A model generated the notes under the pieces. The model made no database searches and was not told the DNA's origin. It was given only the letters and a program-made list of their open reading frames with translations. Source: Brevipalpus yothersi (taxonomy: Eukaryota; Arthropoda; Arachnida; Trombidiformes; Tenuipalpidae). Taken from it: a stretch of DNA of 64,000 bases. Position 1 is the first letter of the stretch, and the number at the start of each line of letters is the position of its first letter. Position numbers and translations under genes: made by a program. Positions 41,775 to 51,742 of the stretch are shown here, piece after piece. The stretch is taken from NCBI GenBank assembly GCA_003956705.1, contig QZCP01000268.1, positions 242,495 through 306,494 on the forward strand. Direction: 5' to 3'.

Positions 41775-42138
41775 ACTCACTCCTTCATCCAACCCAACCA
41801 ATATGATTCCAACAAGAATATATCGAGTACATCCTGAAAAAAATGAGAAAAGTAAAATAAAACACTCACCAATAAAGGCCACCAATATCGCGATTATATG
41901 GATCTTTTCGCTGTCTATCTCTATCTCTAGCATACAAACTACTAGCGCTACTTCGATACTCGTAACCTCGATCGCTCAACCCATGATGATGATGGCCTCC
42001 ATGATGCTCGTACAGATAGTAACCTCTTCCTCCCCCTGAGCAACTATAGTGCGATGATGACTGCAACTGTCCTGCTCCAGGTCCAAGGTCCGGTGGAGGT
42101 GGTCCAGTTCGTCCACTTTCAACATCAGCGGCTCGCTG
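37920..42138 (-). CDS. Unrecognised low-complexity protein with C-terminal membrane anchor (six 3' exons)
   Basis: Six minus-strand exons join in phase: 42138-41870, 41111-41086, 41013-40984, 40424-40125, 38750-38523 and 38302-37920. They total 1236 nt (411 residues plus TGA), and every junction has GT...AG borders with matching phase. The first exon here does not start with ATG (it opens at CAG, or at CGA if the acceptor is 3 nt further in), so the 5' end is missing. The product is low-complexity: a Gly/His/Tyr-rich part, an Arg/Asp-rich DRDRQRKDPYNRD segment, an alanine run, a His-Pro run, Pro/Ser-rich stretches, then basic residues (RRAIRYR) and a hydrophobic segment of about 25 residues that ends three residues before the stop. 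This arrangement suggests a tail-anchored membrane protein with a cytosolic disordered N-terminal part. Two exons are microexons of 26 and 30 nt. GA/CT arrays and an assembly gap lie in its introns. I do not recognise the family. Confidence 0.75.
38905..38950. repeat. (GA)n microsatellite, intronic
   Basis: About 46 bp of GA in the intron between the exons at 40125 and 38750 of the minus-strand gene. Confidence 0.95.
40674..40731. repeat. (GA)n microsatellite, intronic
   Basis: About 58 bp of GA in the intron between the exons at 40984 and 40424. Confidence 0.95.
41543..41770. repeat. (CT)n microsatellite interrupted by an assembly gap
   Basis: About 49 bp of CT (41543-41591) and 50 bp of CT (41721-41770) surround a run of N. 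It lies in the intron between the exons at 41870 and 41111. Confidence 0.95.
41592..41720. other. Assembly gap (129 N)
   Basis: This is a run of N inside a CT array. Because it is intronic it does not interrupt the reading frame of the surrounding gene. Confidence 0.99.
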
Positions 42139-45100
42139 CTATCATGTGGTTTGGACCAAATCACATAGAACACATCAAGATGAGTATAATTATTATGATC
42201 CGAATTGATATGTATGTGTACGTGGGTGTGTATAATTCGAGTAGGTAAGAATGTTGATTGTAAGGATTCATCCGGAGACAGAGAATCGGGAGAGGATGAA
42301 GAGGGAGAAGATCGATGAGGATAAATTGATTTGGTAAGTATGAAAAGGAGAGAGAGAAAAAAAAGAGAGCAAGTTGTTAATCCAGTGATCATTTAACTTG
42401 GTTAGGTGAAATAATCCATGCTGTGTGTGTGTGGAACATCACCATGAACATGGTAGATAAGAGTAGAGAGAATAAAAAAAATTGAAACACGCACCAAGTG
42501 ATTCACAATTGTTGAGTTATATCCTCCACTTTGAATTGCAAACTTGCAAACACCGATTTGATGGTGGACTGTAGAAAATTGATCACTTAAATTAAATAAT
42601 AATAATAATAATAGTAATAATATGCTAATAAACTGCAACAGTAGTAGTTGTAGTAGAGAGAGTGTAAATTGTTATCCAAAAGAAAAAATGAATAAAATTT
42701 TGTCTTATATCCGGTTAAAATTATTGATTTGATATAGTTTATATAGTGTAGAATTAAGCAGCTCAAAAGGATGAAATTTTTCTTTTTCACTTATGAACGG
42801 TATTATTTGCTTCAGTTTTTGGTTCGATTGATCCAGTCAATCAAATGATGATGATGTGAGAGTAAAAGTCACACACACAAATTCACATTGATTGAGTCAA
42901 CAATAACAAATAGCAAGAGAAAGAGAAATGGAGAAAATGGTAACTGTAAATAATTGTAATTAACTAGATGTTGATGTTTAGTTGGTATGTATATATATAA
43001 ACCAGTCAATTGATGGATAGATGTTGATCAAGTTAAATGATGATAATTGGAGCGGATGATGATTGTGGTGATGATTCGTATTGTGTCAAAATAATTCAAT
43101 TGGCTCATCCACTTTGAAATTTTGGATAACATAAAACAGCAACAATTCAATGGATATATATATGTGTATTTTTTAAACTAGTTAATTTCTATGCTTTTGT
43201 AGAATGAGCATAAACGAAGCAGTAGTTGTAGTTGTAGTGTGTTGTAATAGTGGTAGTAGTAGCAAGAATTGAACAATAATTGTGCATTACACTGTATCAT
43301 AATTGACCATGGTCAACTATGAATAATGAAATAGATGATCAATAAGAAGGAATGAATCCAGTTTCAGTGAATATAGTTGTCGTATAATAATAATATCTTG
43401 GTTGATCACATTGATCATCGCCTCGCCGCGATGTGTTCACGGTGGTTGGCAATCCTTTTGGATGCGGCGAGAGGATGTGGATGAGCGAAGAATGGTGATA
43501 AATGCTACGGAGAGAGAGAGAAGAAGAGGAGATGAAGAAGTATAAGAAGAAGTAAATTCCCGCTGGATGATGATGGCGAAGTACAAGATGAGAAAGAGAG
43601 AGAAAAGAGAAAGAGATGCGGCAGAAAGCAAACGTAGGGAGAGAAAAAGAGAGAGAAAGAGAGAGAGATGAGAGAAGAGAGAATCAATACCGAGAAGATG
43701 CGAGTAGAGAGAGAGAGATGCTGGTCCGTGGAGCTGGTGTGTGGATGAGTAGCTTGGATGTATATATTCCTTGAATGGATGAAAATATTACGATGATGAT
43801 GGGAATGATGATAGTAGCACGAATAGTAAAAATTTTTCTTTCTTTTTTAGAACAAATGGAAGATAAATAGAGAGGTCAAATGATGAATTTATGAATTATT
43901 ATTGTTGTTGTAGTTATTATTATTACTATTCTCTTTGCTCTTTCTCTCTTCTTTCTTTCTCTGTTACAGTTTTTTTTCCTTCCTATTTCTTATTCTTTCT
44001 TTCCTTCTCCTCTCGTCCGTCTACGTACAGTCTGTGAAATGAGAGTCAAAAAATAAGGGATCAAAATGGAGGAATAATCAACTCTCACTTGCCTGCTCGT
44101 TTTCTTTCTATCTCACTATTTTATATTCTTTTTTCCTCTTTCTCTTTCTTTCCCTCACTTTCTTTTACTTCTTTCTTCCCTTACTCTCACCTTCTTTCAC
44201 GTTTTCACTATTCTCTCTTGGAAGCTTTTACAGCACACAGAACACAGAGAATACACAGAACTATTCCCTTTTTCTATTCTCACTCCACTTTTCGTGCTCC
44301 TTTCACTCGATCAGTTAGTCTACCTCTTTCTTTTACCTACATCACATTCTAGTGGATTAGAACTCGAAAAATTCGCATGGACTCTCCTTCTCTCTCACTC
44401 TTTTTCCTGTATCACAGAGTGTCAAACACTTACGAGAGCAGAAAAAGGAGAGAGAAAGAGAGAGAGAAAGAGAGAAGAACGAGAGAATACAGTGAGAATA
44501 GAGAGAGAGAAAGAGAGAAAAGGGCTTCCTGGGCAAAGACTAGATCACACCGATATTGCGCTTAACCATGTTTTAGAACAGAGAGAACAAGAAAGCAAAT
44601 AACCGATACCGATCAATGAGGCTACTTTAAACCACATGCTGCCATCTTTATAAGCTTCATCCGGGAATATCATGCTCAGAACATTCCATCTGAATGAACT
44701 TCTAGAGATATGGGTTGTGAGACAAGTCGCCGGTGAAAAGGGTCATGCTGATAGCATGATATTCCTACGTCCAAGGCTCGAAAACTCAATTGAAAAGTCT
44801 GTAAGGCGAGTTTTTGAGTTGAAGTTCTTGAAGCTTTGAATATCTCATCTGCTTTGAAGACTAAAAAGGTTCAAACGACATTGTGGATGTTATGTTTTGA
44901 GGACAAATAAAACCACAAGAAAATAATTTTATCGATCGAAAATGAGCCTAAAACAATTTTTCAATCTTTTTAAAACTTTTTCAATGAATAAAAATGAAAA
45001 GCTAACCAGAAAAACAAAGTATTCCTGGTCGAAAAGCTCAAATGAACAACAATTCTGACAATCAATAATCTCCGTTGAACCGGTTTGTCAAAGTTCTGCC

Positions 45101-45501
45101 AAGCGATAATCATTCACTCGCTAGATGGCTCACTCAAAAAAAAGGCATTCCTAATAGAAACATGTTAAACATGCCGGTAAAAAATCGATGTAAATAAAAG
45201 TCTCTCTCTTTTTGGGTAAAGTTTATTGGGTGGATAATTAAGTTGTGTTTTTAATTGATTGCTGAAGTTCGTTTATTGCTGATTGATGGGAAGAAAGAAT
45301 CAATGGTGTTGAGCAATTGTGTTTCATCATAATTTGTTTGAAGTAGAGCTGATCTTCTTGTCACCAATCTTTCAACGCACGACTTGAGGCAATCAAGTTT
45401 CATTTGTTTTGGTTGTTCAGTGAATTGATCAGTAAAGTTGCGTAATCACAAGATTTGTCCACGATTTTCTTTGACTAACATAAGTAGTTCATCAGGAAAC
45501 A
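42139..45501. other. Intronic/intergenic DNA upstream of the tail-anchored gene
   Basis: AT-rich DNA with short trinucleotide runs (TAA-type near 42594-42612) and TA/TG runs. The missing 5' exons of the minus-strand gene should lie here or further up. Two tentative exons are listed separately. The TC-rich stretch 44089-44350 and the GA-rich stretch 44440-44520 give open frames without recognisable content. The last few hundred bases before 45502 should hold the promoter of the RPA43-like gene. I cannot identify a specific element. Confidence 0.5.
43441..43751 (-). CDS. Tentative upstream exons of the tail-anchored gene
   Basis: On the minus strand, an acceptor-like pyrimidine tract ending CCGTAG precedes an open segment starting at 43504. 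It can be read in phase with a donor-like GTATTG at 43690, which follows another open segment that begins near 43751 after a weak AG. Read this way the encoded residues are Ser/His/Leu-rich, like the rest of the gene. The only phase-compatible exit from the 43504 segment that I found is a poor donor (ACC before GTGAAC, last exonic base 43441). These exons are guesses and need transcript evidence. Confidence 0.2.
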
Positions 45502-46313
45502 ATGGTTGCTACAAATAGTGTTGCTCCTCTGAAGAATGGACAATTTTATAGTCTGACGAAGGAGAAGCTTGATGATCTTAGTAGGGATCGTTTTTCTCTG
45601 ATCAAAATTATTCGCAAAGATATTACATTACCAATGCCGGCATCATCGGTTGAAAGGCTGATTCCTAAGATCCACAAACTATTTAAGCTCAAATTCACTT
45701 ATAAATACAGTGCAGAGTAAGTTTTGAGCTACGAAAGTAAATTTTGTCCTTAATTTGTTATAACGAATTTTTTCTTCTCCAGTCTTCAAGGCATTCTTCT
45801 TTACCATGACGAACTTGAATTACGTTCGACTAAAGGAAAAATTCGTGACGATAATCCAAACATATTTTGGGATATATCTGCTCGTTTTTATGCATTCTGT
45901 CCTGAGGAAGGTGTAATCGTTAGAGGAAAAGTTAACAAGTGAGTAAACTGTTCTGTTCTGTTTACACCCATGATAATGTGAACACTGTTTTTGATTACAG
46001 ATTCACGAAAACTCAAGTGATGAATGCCTTGGTATTAGAATGTATTCTAGCAGCTCTTACGCCTGATAAGATTCATGAGTCAGTTCGAAATGATATTGCG
46101 TTAGGTCAAGAAATTCTTTTTCGAATAGATTCTTTCGATATAGACAATTCTTTGTTATATGGATCTATTGATGAAGAATGTGTTACACTGATGAAAGCTT
46201 GTGATCTATTCAAGAAGGCAAGTGATGGTCAAAACGGTCAAGAAGGTTCGGATGGGGAAGAAGAAATTGGAACGATAGAAGAACTCTACAGAGGAACAAA
46301 AAGATCCTCTTGA
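45502..46313 (+). CDS. POLR1F: RNA polymerase I subunit RPA43-like (POLR1F)
   Basis: Three exons (45502-45716, 45783-45938, 46001-46313) encode 227 residues, with introns of 66 and 62 bp. The ATG at 45502 sits in a good context (AACAATGG). The middle of the protein aligns by eye with animal RPA43: the stretch beginning LQGILLYHDEL near residue 73 matches the LLGV..AYDN region of the human protein, and FCPEEG...GKVNK matches the CPEPG...GIVNK segment that enters the OB/S1-like domain. In RNA polymerase I, RPA43 with its stalk partner forms the RPB4/RPB7-like stalk and contacts the initiation factor RRN3. The product is shorter than the human protein because it lacks the long lysine-rich tail and ends instead in an acidic, Gly/Glu-rich stretch. 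The usual HIGCLVHG motif after VNK is poorly conserved, so the copy is divergent. It faces the panC-like gene tail to tail, with 117 bp between the stop codons. Confidence 0.82.
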
Positions 46314-46430
46314 TGATAGAATTAACAATATTTGTTTCTATCATTTGAGAATGAGTTATAAAAACCAGATGAATTGTTCAGCTCATCTAAAGCCTTATTC
46401 TCTTTTGTGTTAATGATTATTGAATTATAT

Positions 46431-47339
46431 TCAAAAAAATAACAACTCAGTTGCTTGTGAATCAATGTTGTAGGAAATGGGGACTGGTGTCTCAGGTTCA
46501 GCGTCGACAAGAAGATTGTCAATCAGTCTTGTACCATCCAGAGTAGCGGCCGCGAATATGCATCGATTCTGTTGTAAATTCTCTGAAAGATCAATCGAAT
46601 TGCGTAGCTCAAAATAATCGACCACAAAACCCATGTTAGTCAAATGTTCGATCGCTCTACTGCAGAGATAGTCATAGTCTGAATTTCCTGCTATTATTTG
46701 ACTTTTAACTCTAGATATAGTTTTAAATATTTCAGAGGCAAAAATTCTCTGCTCTTCTGACAGATAAGAGTTCCTTGAACTTAATGCCAGCCCATGTACA
46801 TCCCGTTCCGTGGGAACATTGATAACTATTGTCGGAAAATGAAGATCCGTTACCAGACGTCGTATGATCACCAATTGTTGTCGATCTTTTTCACCGAAAT
46901 ACGCGAAATCGGGTTCGACAATATTGAACAGTATAGAGCAAACTTGTGCAACACCATCGAAAAAGTGAGGTCTTGATTTTCCACACAATACTTGCGTTAA
47001 AGATTCCGATGGAATAACTCTCGTATTTGTAGCACCATTAGGATATATCGCTTCCGTTGTTGGAGTAAAAATTATATCAGGAGAATACTTTTCCAGCTTA
47101 ACCCGATCAGAATCGAGATCTCTTGGATATTGTTGAAAATCTTCTGTGGGCGCAAATTGGGTAGGATTTACAAATATAGACACCACCACTTTATCAGAAT
47201 CTTTTCGGGCCTTTTCAACAAGTTTCAGATGTCCATCGTGTAACGATCCCATCGTCGGTACTAGACCAACAGTTTGACCATTTAGATGCCACTTTTTGAT
47301 GAGTCTACGGATATCACTAATTTGACTTATGATTTGCAT
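46431..47339 (-). CDS. panC: Pantothenate synthetase (PanC), probable horizontal transfer
   Basis: A single intronless frame of 302 codons encodes a full-length pantothenate-beta-alanine ligase, the ATP-dependent step joining pantoate and beta-alanine to make vitamin B5. Bacterial PanC proteins are usually about 280 residues. Signature motifs are present: PTMGSLHDGH (residues 28-37, the two HIGH-type histidines), SIFVNPTQF (54-62, with the substrate-binding Asn and Gln), FGEKDRQQL (148-156, with the Lys and Gln that bind ATP and substrate), and GLALSSRN (183-190). The usual RPGHFxGV box reads RPHFFDGV (123-130). I start at the ATG at 47339. The frame opens further upstream, but only from a GTG. 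About 20 extra residues trail the bacterial end point. No N-terminal targeting sequence is evident, so a cytosolic location is likely. Animals generally lack panC. Flanking genes on both sides are nuclear animal genes, arguing against simple contamination. Confidence 0.95.
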   Translation of the reverse strand: MQIISQISDIRRLIKKWHLNGQTVGLVPTMGSLHDGHLKLVEKARKDSDKVVVSIFVNPTQFAPTEDFQQYPRDLDSDRVKLEKYSPDIIFTPTTEAIYPNGATNTRVIPSESLTQVLCGKSRPHFFDGVAQVCSILFNIVEPDFAYFGEKDRQQLVIIRRLVTDLHFPTIVINVPTERDVHGLALSSRNSYLSEEQRIFASEIFKTISRVKSQIIAGNSDYDYLCSRAIEHLTNMGFVVDYFELRNSIDLSENLQQNRCIFAAATLDGTRLIDNLLVDAEPETPVPISYNIDSQATELLFF

Positions 47340-48131
47340 GATGACTAGAAAAAAATGATAAAATTTTTCATTCACACAAAAAAAGGATGAAGAAAATTTT
47401 CTCTGAGGAAAAAAATTCCGAACTCAACCAGATTCTTTCAACAGGATCGAATGATCAATCGTACGATTTTCCTCTCTTATGTACCCGGTCCTTAGCTTTA
47501 CTCTCTTTTTCTCTCTCGATCTCACACATGGTAGAGAAAAAAACAATGGATGAGGGAAGAAAATTCTATCATTTTGCTAACACATCAATTTTTACACACA
47601 CACACACACATACACAATCAATCATGTAATAATAATAACTATTCAAATTCAAATTCGAATCACCGTACATGTGTGTACCACGTACTATGTCTGTGGATGT
47701 GAATTACCGACCACGATACCAATACTACAATCTCACCAATCCACAGCAAACTGGTGGATAATGATTATATGCAAGTTTATGCAATAAAAACAATCAATGC
47801 AATCATTATCATTATCATTGATTCATTAATCAAAAAAAAGAAAAAGTGATTAAAAACTCATTTTCAAATGTTTCATCATCATTTTGATTTTCATGTTTGC
47901 AATCTTGGGACGCCGGTTGACACTAGATGTCAGCATGACCGAAATCATCAAAACGGAAACGGAAACAGTTCATTTTGTGTTGAGTAAAGCAAGTTTGAAC
48001 ATTTTGCCGATCGGTTTGTGTTCAATTTATTTTGATTTTGATTCGTTTCTATATTGATTGGAAACAATAATTAACTTAATTAAGTTGTATTGGTACCTCG
48101 TTTGGTTAACCATCTACTAGGATCATCCAAA
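47340..48131. promoter_or_regulatory. Shared divergent upstream region of panC-like gene and RPL39
   Basis: These 792 bp separate two divergent start codons and must hold both promoters unless one transcript starts elsewhere. I see no obvious TATA box at a fixed distance. A tandem CGGAAAC motif at 47954-47966, about 165 bp before the RPL39 ATG, resembles an ETS/GABP-type core, a class common in mammalian ribosomal protein promoters. Its relevance here is only a guess. A CA run lies at 47595-47610. Confidence 0.4.
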
Positions 48132-48409
48132 ATGGTGAGTTAAATCTTGGATTTGGTGTGTGTATGTGTGTGTACTTGTATGCGTTTAGTGTGTGATTGT
48201 TTTGGTGTGTTCATTGTGGTAACATGCTTTGTAACTCTCTTTTTCGTTTATTGCAGTCTGCCCATAAGACCTTCAGGATTAAGGTTAAATTGGCCAAAAA
48301 GCAAAAAATTAATAGGCCTATTCCACAATGGATTCGTATGCGTACCGATAACAAGATTCGTTACAATGCCAAGAGGCGTCATTGGAGACGTACCAAGCTC
48401 AAGCTTTAA
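48132..48409 (+). CDS. RPL39: Ribosomal protein L39 (eL39)
   Basis: The coding sequence is ATG alone (48132-48134), then a 122-bp GTGAGT...GCAG intron, then 48257-48409. The product is 51 residues, exactly the usual eL39 length, beginning MSAHKTFRIK and ending WRRTKLKL. It contains the family core KKQKINRPIPQW and the basic YNAKRRHWRR tail. eL39 lines the peptide exit tunnel of the large cytosolic ribosomal subunit. Placing the first intron directly after the start codon means a frame-only search misses the start. An AATAAA follows 87 bp after the stop. Confidence 0.97.
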
Positions 48410-48495
48410 ATTGTTTTTTTATGAAGCTATGTATGGTTCACATTGTCCACTCTCCTGGTCAAAGCTTCATCACCTTTGGTCATGTGACTTGGACC

Positions 48496-48501
48496 AATAA
48501 A
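48496..48501 (+). terminator. Polyadenylation signal AATAAA of RPL39
   Basis: A canonical AATAAA hexamer about 87 bp downstream of the RPL39 stop codon. Confidence 0.75.
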
Positions 48502-48662
48502 TAAGTTGTAACGCGAATCTTCTACTACTACCATGTTATTTTTATTTACTTTTCGGTCACTTTTCGGTAGAGCACTACTTGGCTTAAAATTTGAATTTTA
48601 GTTTCATGTGAATGAGGCAGGTGAACGGGACCGGGCGTAGTGATTCTAGTCAAATATTTGGC

Positions 48663-48668
48663 TTTATT
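48663..48668 (-). terminator. Polyadenylation signal AATAAA of the receptor-like gene
   Basis: The plus-strand TTTATT reads AATAAA on the minus strand, about 250 bp past the stop of the receptor-like gene and facing the RPL39 3' end. Confidence 0.55.
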
Positions 48669-48918
48669 ATTGTCATTTGAACATCAGTCTTATAAAAGGA
48701 GATTTTGGCGAATGTTACGAACTAGAATTTAAAAAAGTGTCACTAGAATCTAGTAAATTAACATGAATGTAGTTATGAATTGAATGATCACACAGAGATC
48801 ATGGGAAAGTTTCGTATGAATGAGGAATTATTGATCAACGCGAAACGTTGATGAGCTAAGAAAAACAAGTGAATTAATGATTGGACTTAGGTGACATACA
48901 AAAAAATTATGCTCTGCA

Positions 48919-50751
48919 TTAAGGAGTATCTGATTGACTCATACTTGGATAAACATCATTGTTTGTCAAGTTTTTTCCCGTCTGCTCTGTGAAAGTGCTC
49001 AGAAGACGGCACAAATCTTTCTTTATCCTCACGATAGGCAATCGTGCACTAGGATTGGGATGCCATGATTCTCGTAAAATTTGTGCAATACCAGCAAAAA
49101 TTGGATATTTATACCATTTCTCAGGAATGATGGGTCGATAAACTCGTTCACAGACCAATTTTCGCATTGAATCACGATTTTCGCGCCCCAAACCGATCTC
49201 ATTTTGATAAGGCAATTTGTGTTCCGGAATGCTTTGATCATTCGATGTGACTCTGTTGAATGTTTGCTCAGCGGTTTCCCAAATGATAAGCGCAAATGAA
49301 TATACATCAGCTCGCAGAGCTTCCTCAAAATTGATTGGCCGATAATTGGATGATATCAGAATTTCTGGAGCAAAATATCGACAAGACGTTGGTTCGAGAC
49401 TGAATCCTGGCGCCATTGATTGATTGTTTGAGAGGATATTTTTTTTATCTCTTTGATCACAACTAGCTGTAGGTGAAACAGACTCTACTCTGGCGCCAGG
49501 CTCGACAAGAGACATGGCAAAATCACTGATAATACACTCGAGGCCGTCATAAATCATCACATTGCTGCTCTTCAAGTTAAGATGGGCAATGCGAGGTTTA
49601 CCGAGATGGCCTTTGATCGGTGCATGTAGGTAAACAAGACAGCAAGCCAGAGAATGCATCAGACAAAGCATTGTGTACTCATCGAGAGGATGAGATTTGA
49701 GAAAATCGGCAAGACTACCATCAGGATAAAATTTGACACCCAAACAATAGTAAGGTGATATTTCTTGTGAAAATACAAGCCAAGCGATGTTGGTGAATCG
49801 ACACAATTTGTATACTTCAACTTCATTGGACCACAATCGGGATGAAGTAAAATAGCGGACGGCAATGAAATCGATCGTAGAATCGGATGTCCGGGCTTTG
49901 TAAATATCACCAAATCGACTTTGTCCAATGCGATTGAGAAGTTCAAAAGTTTTCTTGAAATGATGGACATCACCTGATCGGACAACTTTGGGAGTTACTA
50001 GTGGACACTCGGAAGTGCCCAGCGAATTGGTACTACTTGAATGGCAGAGAGATGTGTTTTCCTTTGTTCCACGAAAACAGTTGAACAATAGGCTTGATGA
50101 GCAAGGCGAACTTTGGTCAATTGATTTTTCTTTTCTTATTTTGGTTTTAAGATTTTTCACTTGTCGAAGCTTGTAAAATGTGACCACCGTGGTGATCAAC
50201 AGTATCACACTGACAGTGAAGAGTAGTACAAAAATGGCTATTAGTGCGATCGGCCATATGTTGACCACCTGGGTGCTTGTCACATTAGAGGCCACATCTG
50301 GTTGTATTGTGGTCAAGTTTGGCTTTAAAATTCGATTGCAAAAATGTTGCTTACAACATTGTACCGTTTTCGGTTCATGATGAGATATCATCGTTCCTCG
50401 ACACTACAAGAAATGGAGATCGATAAAAGTGACAAAGAAAGAGAGAGAGGGAAGAGAGAAAAATTATCCTGTTACTCTCAAACTATTTCACAATCAACCG
50501 AAATCGAATGAAGAGATAATCAAAAGAGAGAGACCAAAAATCATACTCACAGCCATGAGTCCTCTTTCTCCAGATGGAAAACATCCGTACTCCATGCTGT
50601 TTTCCGAATGTCTGGACATCGTAAAACAATATCCACCCGATGGGACATCACACCAATCGTGCAGTGATGTTTCAGCACAATGATCACCACTACAATGACA
50701 CCTTAACCAACCTTTGCGAGGCCGATGCATCGGCATAGGTGTAGGATCCAT
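48919..50751 (-). CDS. BMP/TGF-beta type I receptor-like pseudokinase
   Basis: Two exons are clear: 50551 upward (first in-frame ATG at 50751) and 50403-48919, joined in phase across a 147-bp intron. From that ATG the product is 561 residues. The ectodomain has ten cysteines, starting LRCHCS, with GYCFTM and ending QCCKQHFCN. This is the three-finger fold of BMPR1-type receptors. A transmembrane helix spans about 116-142. The kinase domain is complete in length and ends in type I style (NPSARL...RIKK), but key residues are lost. The second Gly of the P-loop is Ser (GQSRFG), the VAIK lysine is Arg (AVR, residue 250), HRD is HLN (341-343, catalytic Asp to Asn), and DFG is DFA (361-363). The GS box before the kinase is not recognisable. 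Catalysis is therefore unlikely. A decoy or scaffolding role like that of BAMBI is inference. The true 5' end, with signal peptide, is unresolved. Confidence 0.85.
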
Positions 50752-51742
50752 TGTTGTCCCGAGAAAAAAATTGAACCAAACTCCCAAGTAAACACACCAA
50801 ACTTTTTACCAATCAAATCATCAACAACAGCCAAACTTTTCGCACCATCTTTACCAACACCAAAACTTAATGTAACTGTTACAAACTTCTGTAATTCAAC
50901 ACTTTTCTCTCTCACTTCAACATTGTGTATTGCTTCTCTCTCGCTTTTCGTGAGCTGAGAAAACTTCTCTTCTCAACAGAGCTGTTAATAATGTTCAACT
51001 TTTTCTATGGATTTTTTTTCTTCTCAAGAAAGTGGCGTCCTCATGGACATGGGATCACGATTGTGGGATGTAAATTTGGATTCTGTGGTATATTCTGGGA
51101 TACATCATGAATGCCAGGGGTTAATGAAAGGTTCGGTGTGATGATTGGAGTTCTAACTGCTGAAATCCAGGGAAAGTGGTGAGAATTGGAATGGGAGATG
51201 ATTAACTTTTCGAAGGGGTCATATTTCATCAGCATTATTGGTAGAAAGAGTGTGATATCAGTTTGAATTGGTTTCTCACGTATCCAGGGTTTGAGATGAG
51301 TATATTACGTCTTGCTTTATGGAAAAAAATGGGCTCTCATGAAGTATCCTTTTAAGATCCCATGATGATGGGAAGTTCATTTGAGTAAAATATTTGCCCT
51401 ACATGCACAAATCATCTTCCATCACGTGCTCTCTGGATATACATGTATAACAATTTCGAATGGGAAATTTATGCATCCTGGTTGATGTTAACCTTACTTA
51501 ATGAGCTTTGCTAGTGAAAGAAAGTGATTCAATATTATGGTTGAGTCAGAAAAAAATATGAATCTTTCTCTTTGATGATATGGGAAAATAAGTACTGAGC
51601 AAAAAACTCAGCCAGTCATGAATAGACAAAGAGCTTTATAAAAAAGTGGTCAGAAAAGTTTCCACCGAGTTGGGAAAGATCAAGACGATCTCTACAATCA
51701 TCAAATAAAAAGATAGCGAAAACTTTTGATTACATATGGATG
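50752..51742. other. Unresolved 5' region of the receptor-like gene and intergenic DNA
   Basis: The minus-strand frame of the ectodomain exon continues open above the first ATG up to a stop at about 50814. It encodes a hydrophobic stretch (VWCVYLGVWFNFFLG) that would suit a signal peptide, but there is no in-frame ATG. A separate upstream exon or a non-ATG start is possible. The rest up to the ADAR-like gene's stop at 51743 shows nothing I recognise. It should also hold that gene's 3' UTR. Confidence 0.45.

Noticed and set aside
44590..44640. Minus-strand sequence resembling the 30-nt microexon at 40984-41013
   Set aside because: The similarity is about 70% over roughly 40 bases. The equivalent frame has stops and there is no acceptor. 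Chance or a decayed duplicate cannot be separated.
46431..47339. PanC as bacterial contamination
   Set aside because: It lies between nuclear animal genes on one contig with no gap nearby and a similar base composition. Read-level proof is still lacking.
46431..47375. Longer PanC start at 47375
   Set aside because: The upstream codon is GTG. The first ATG (47339) matches the usual bacterial start, and the extra residues have no homology.
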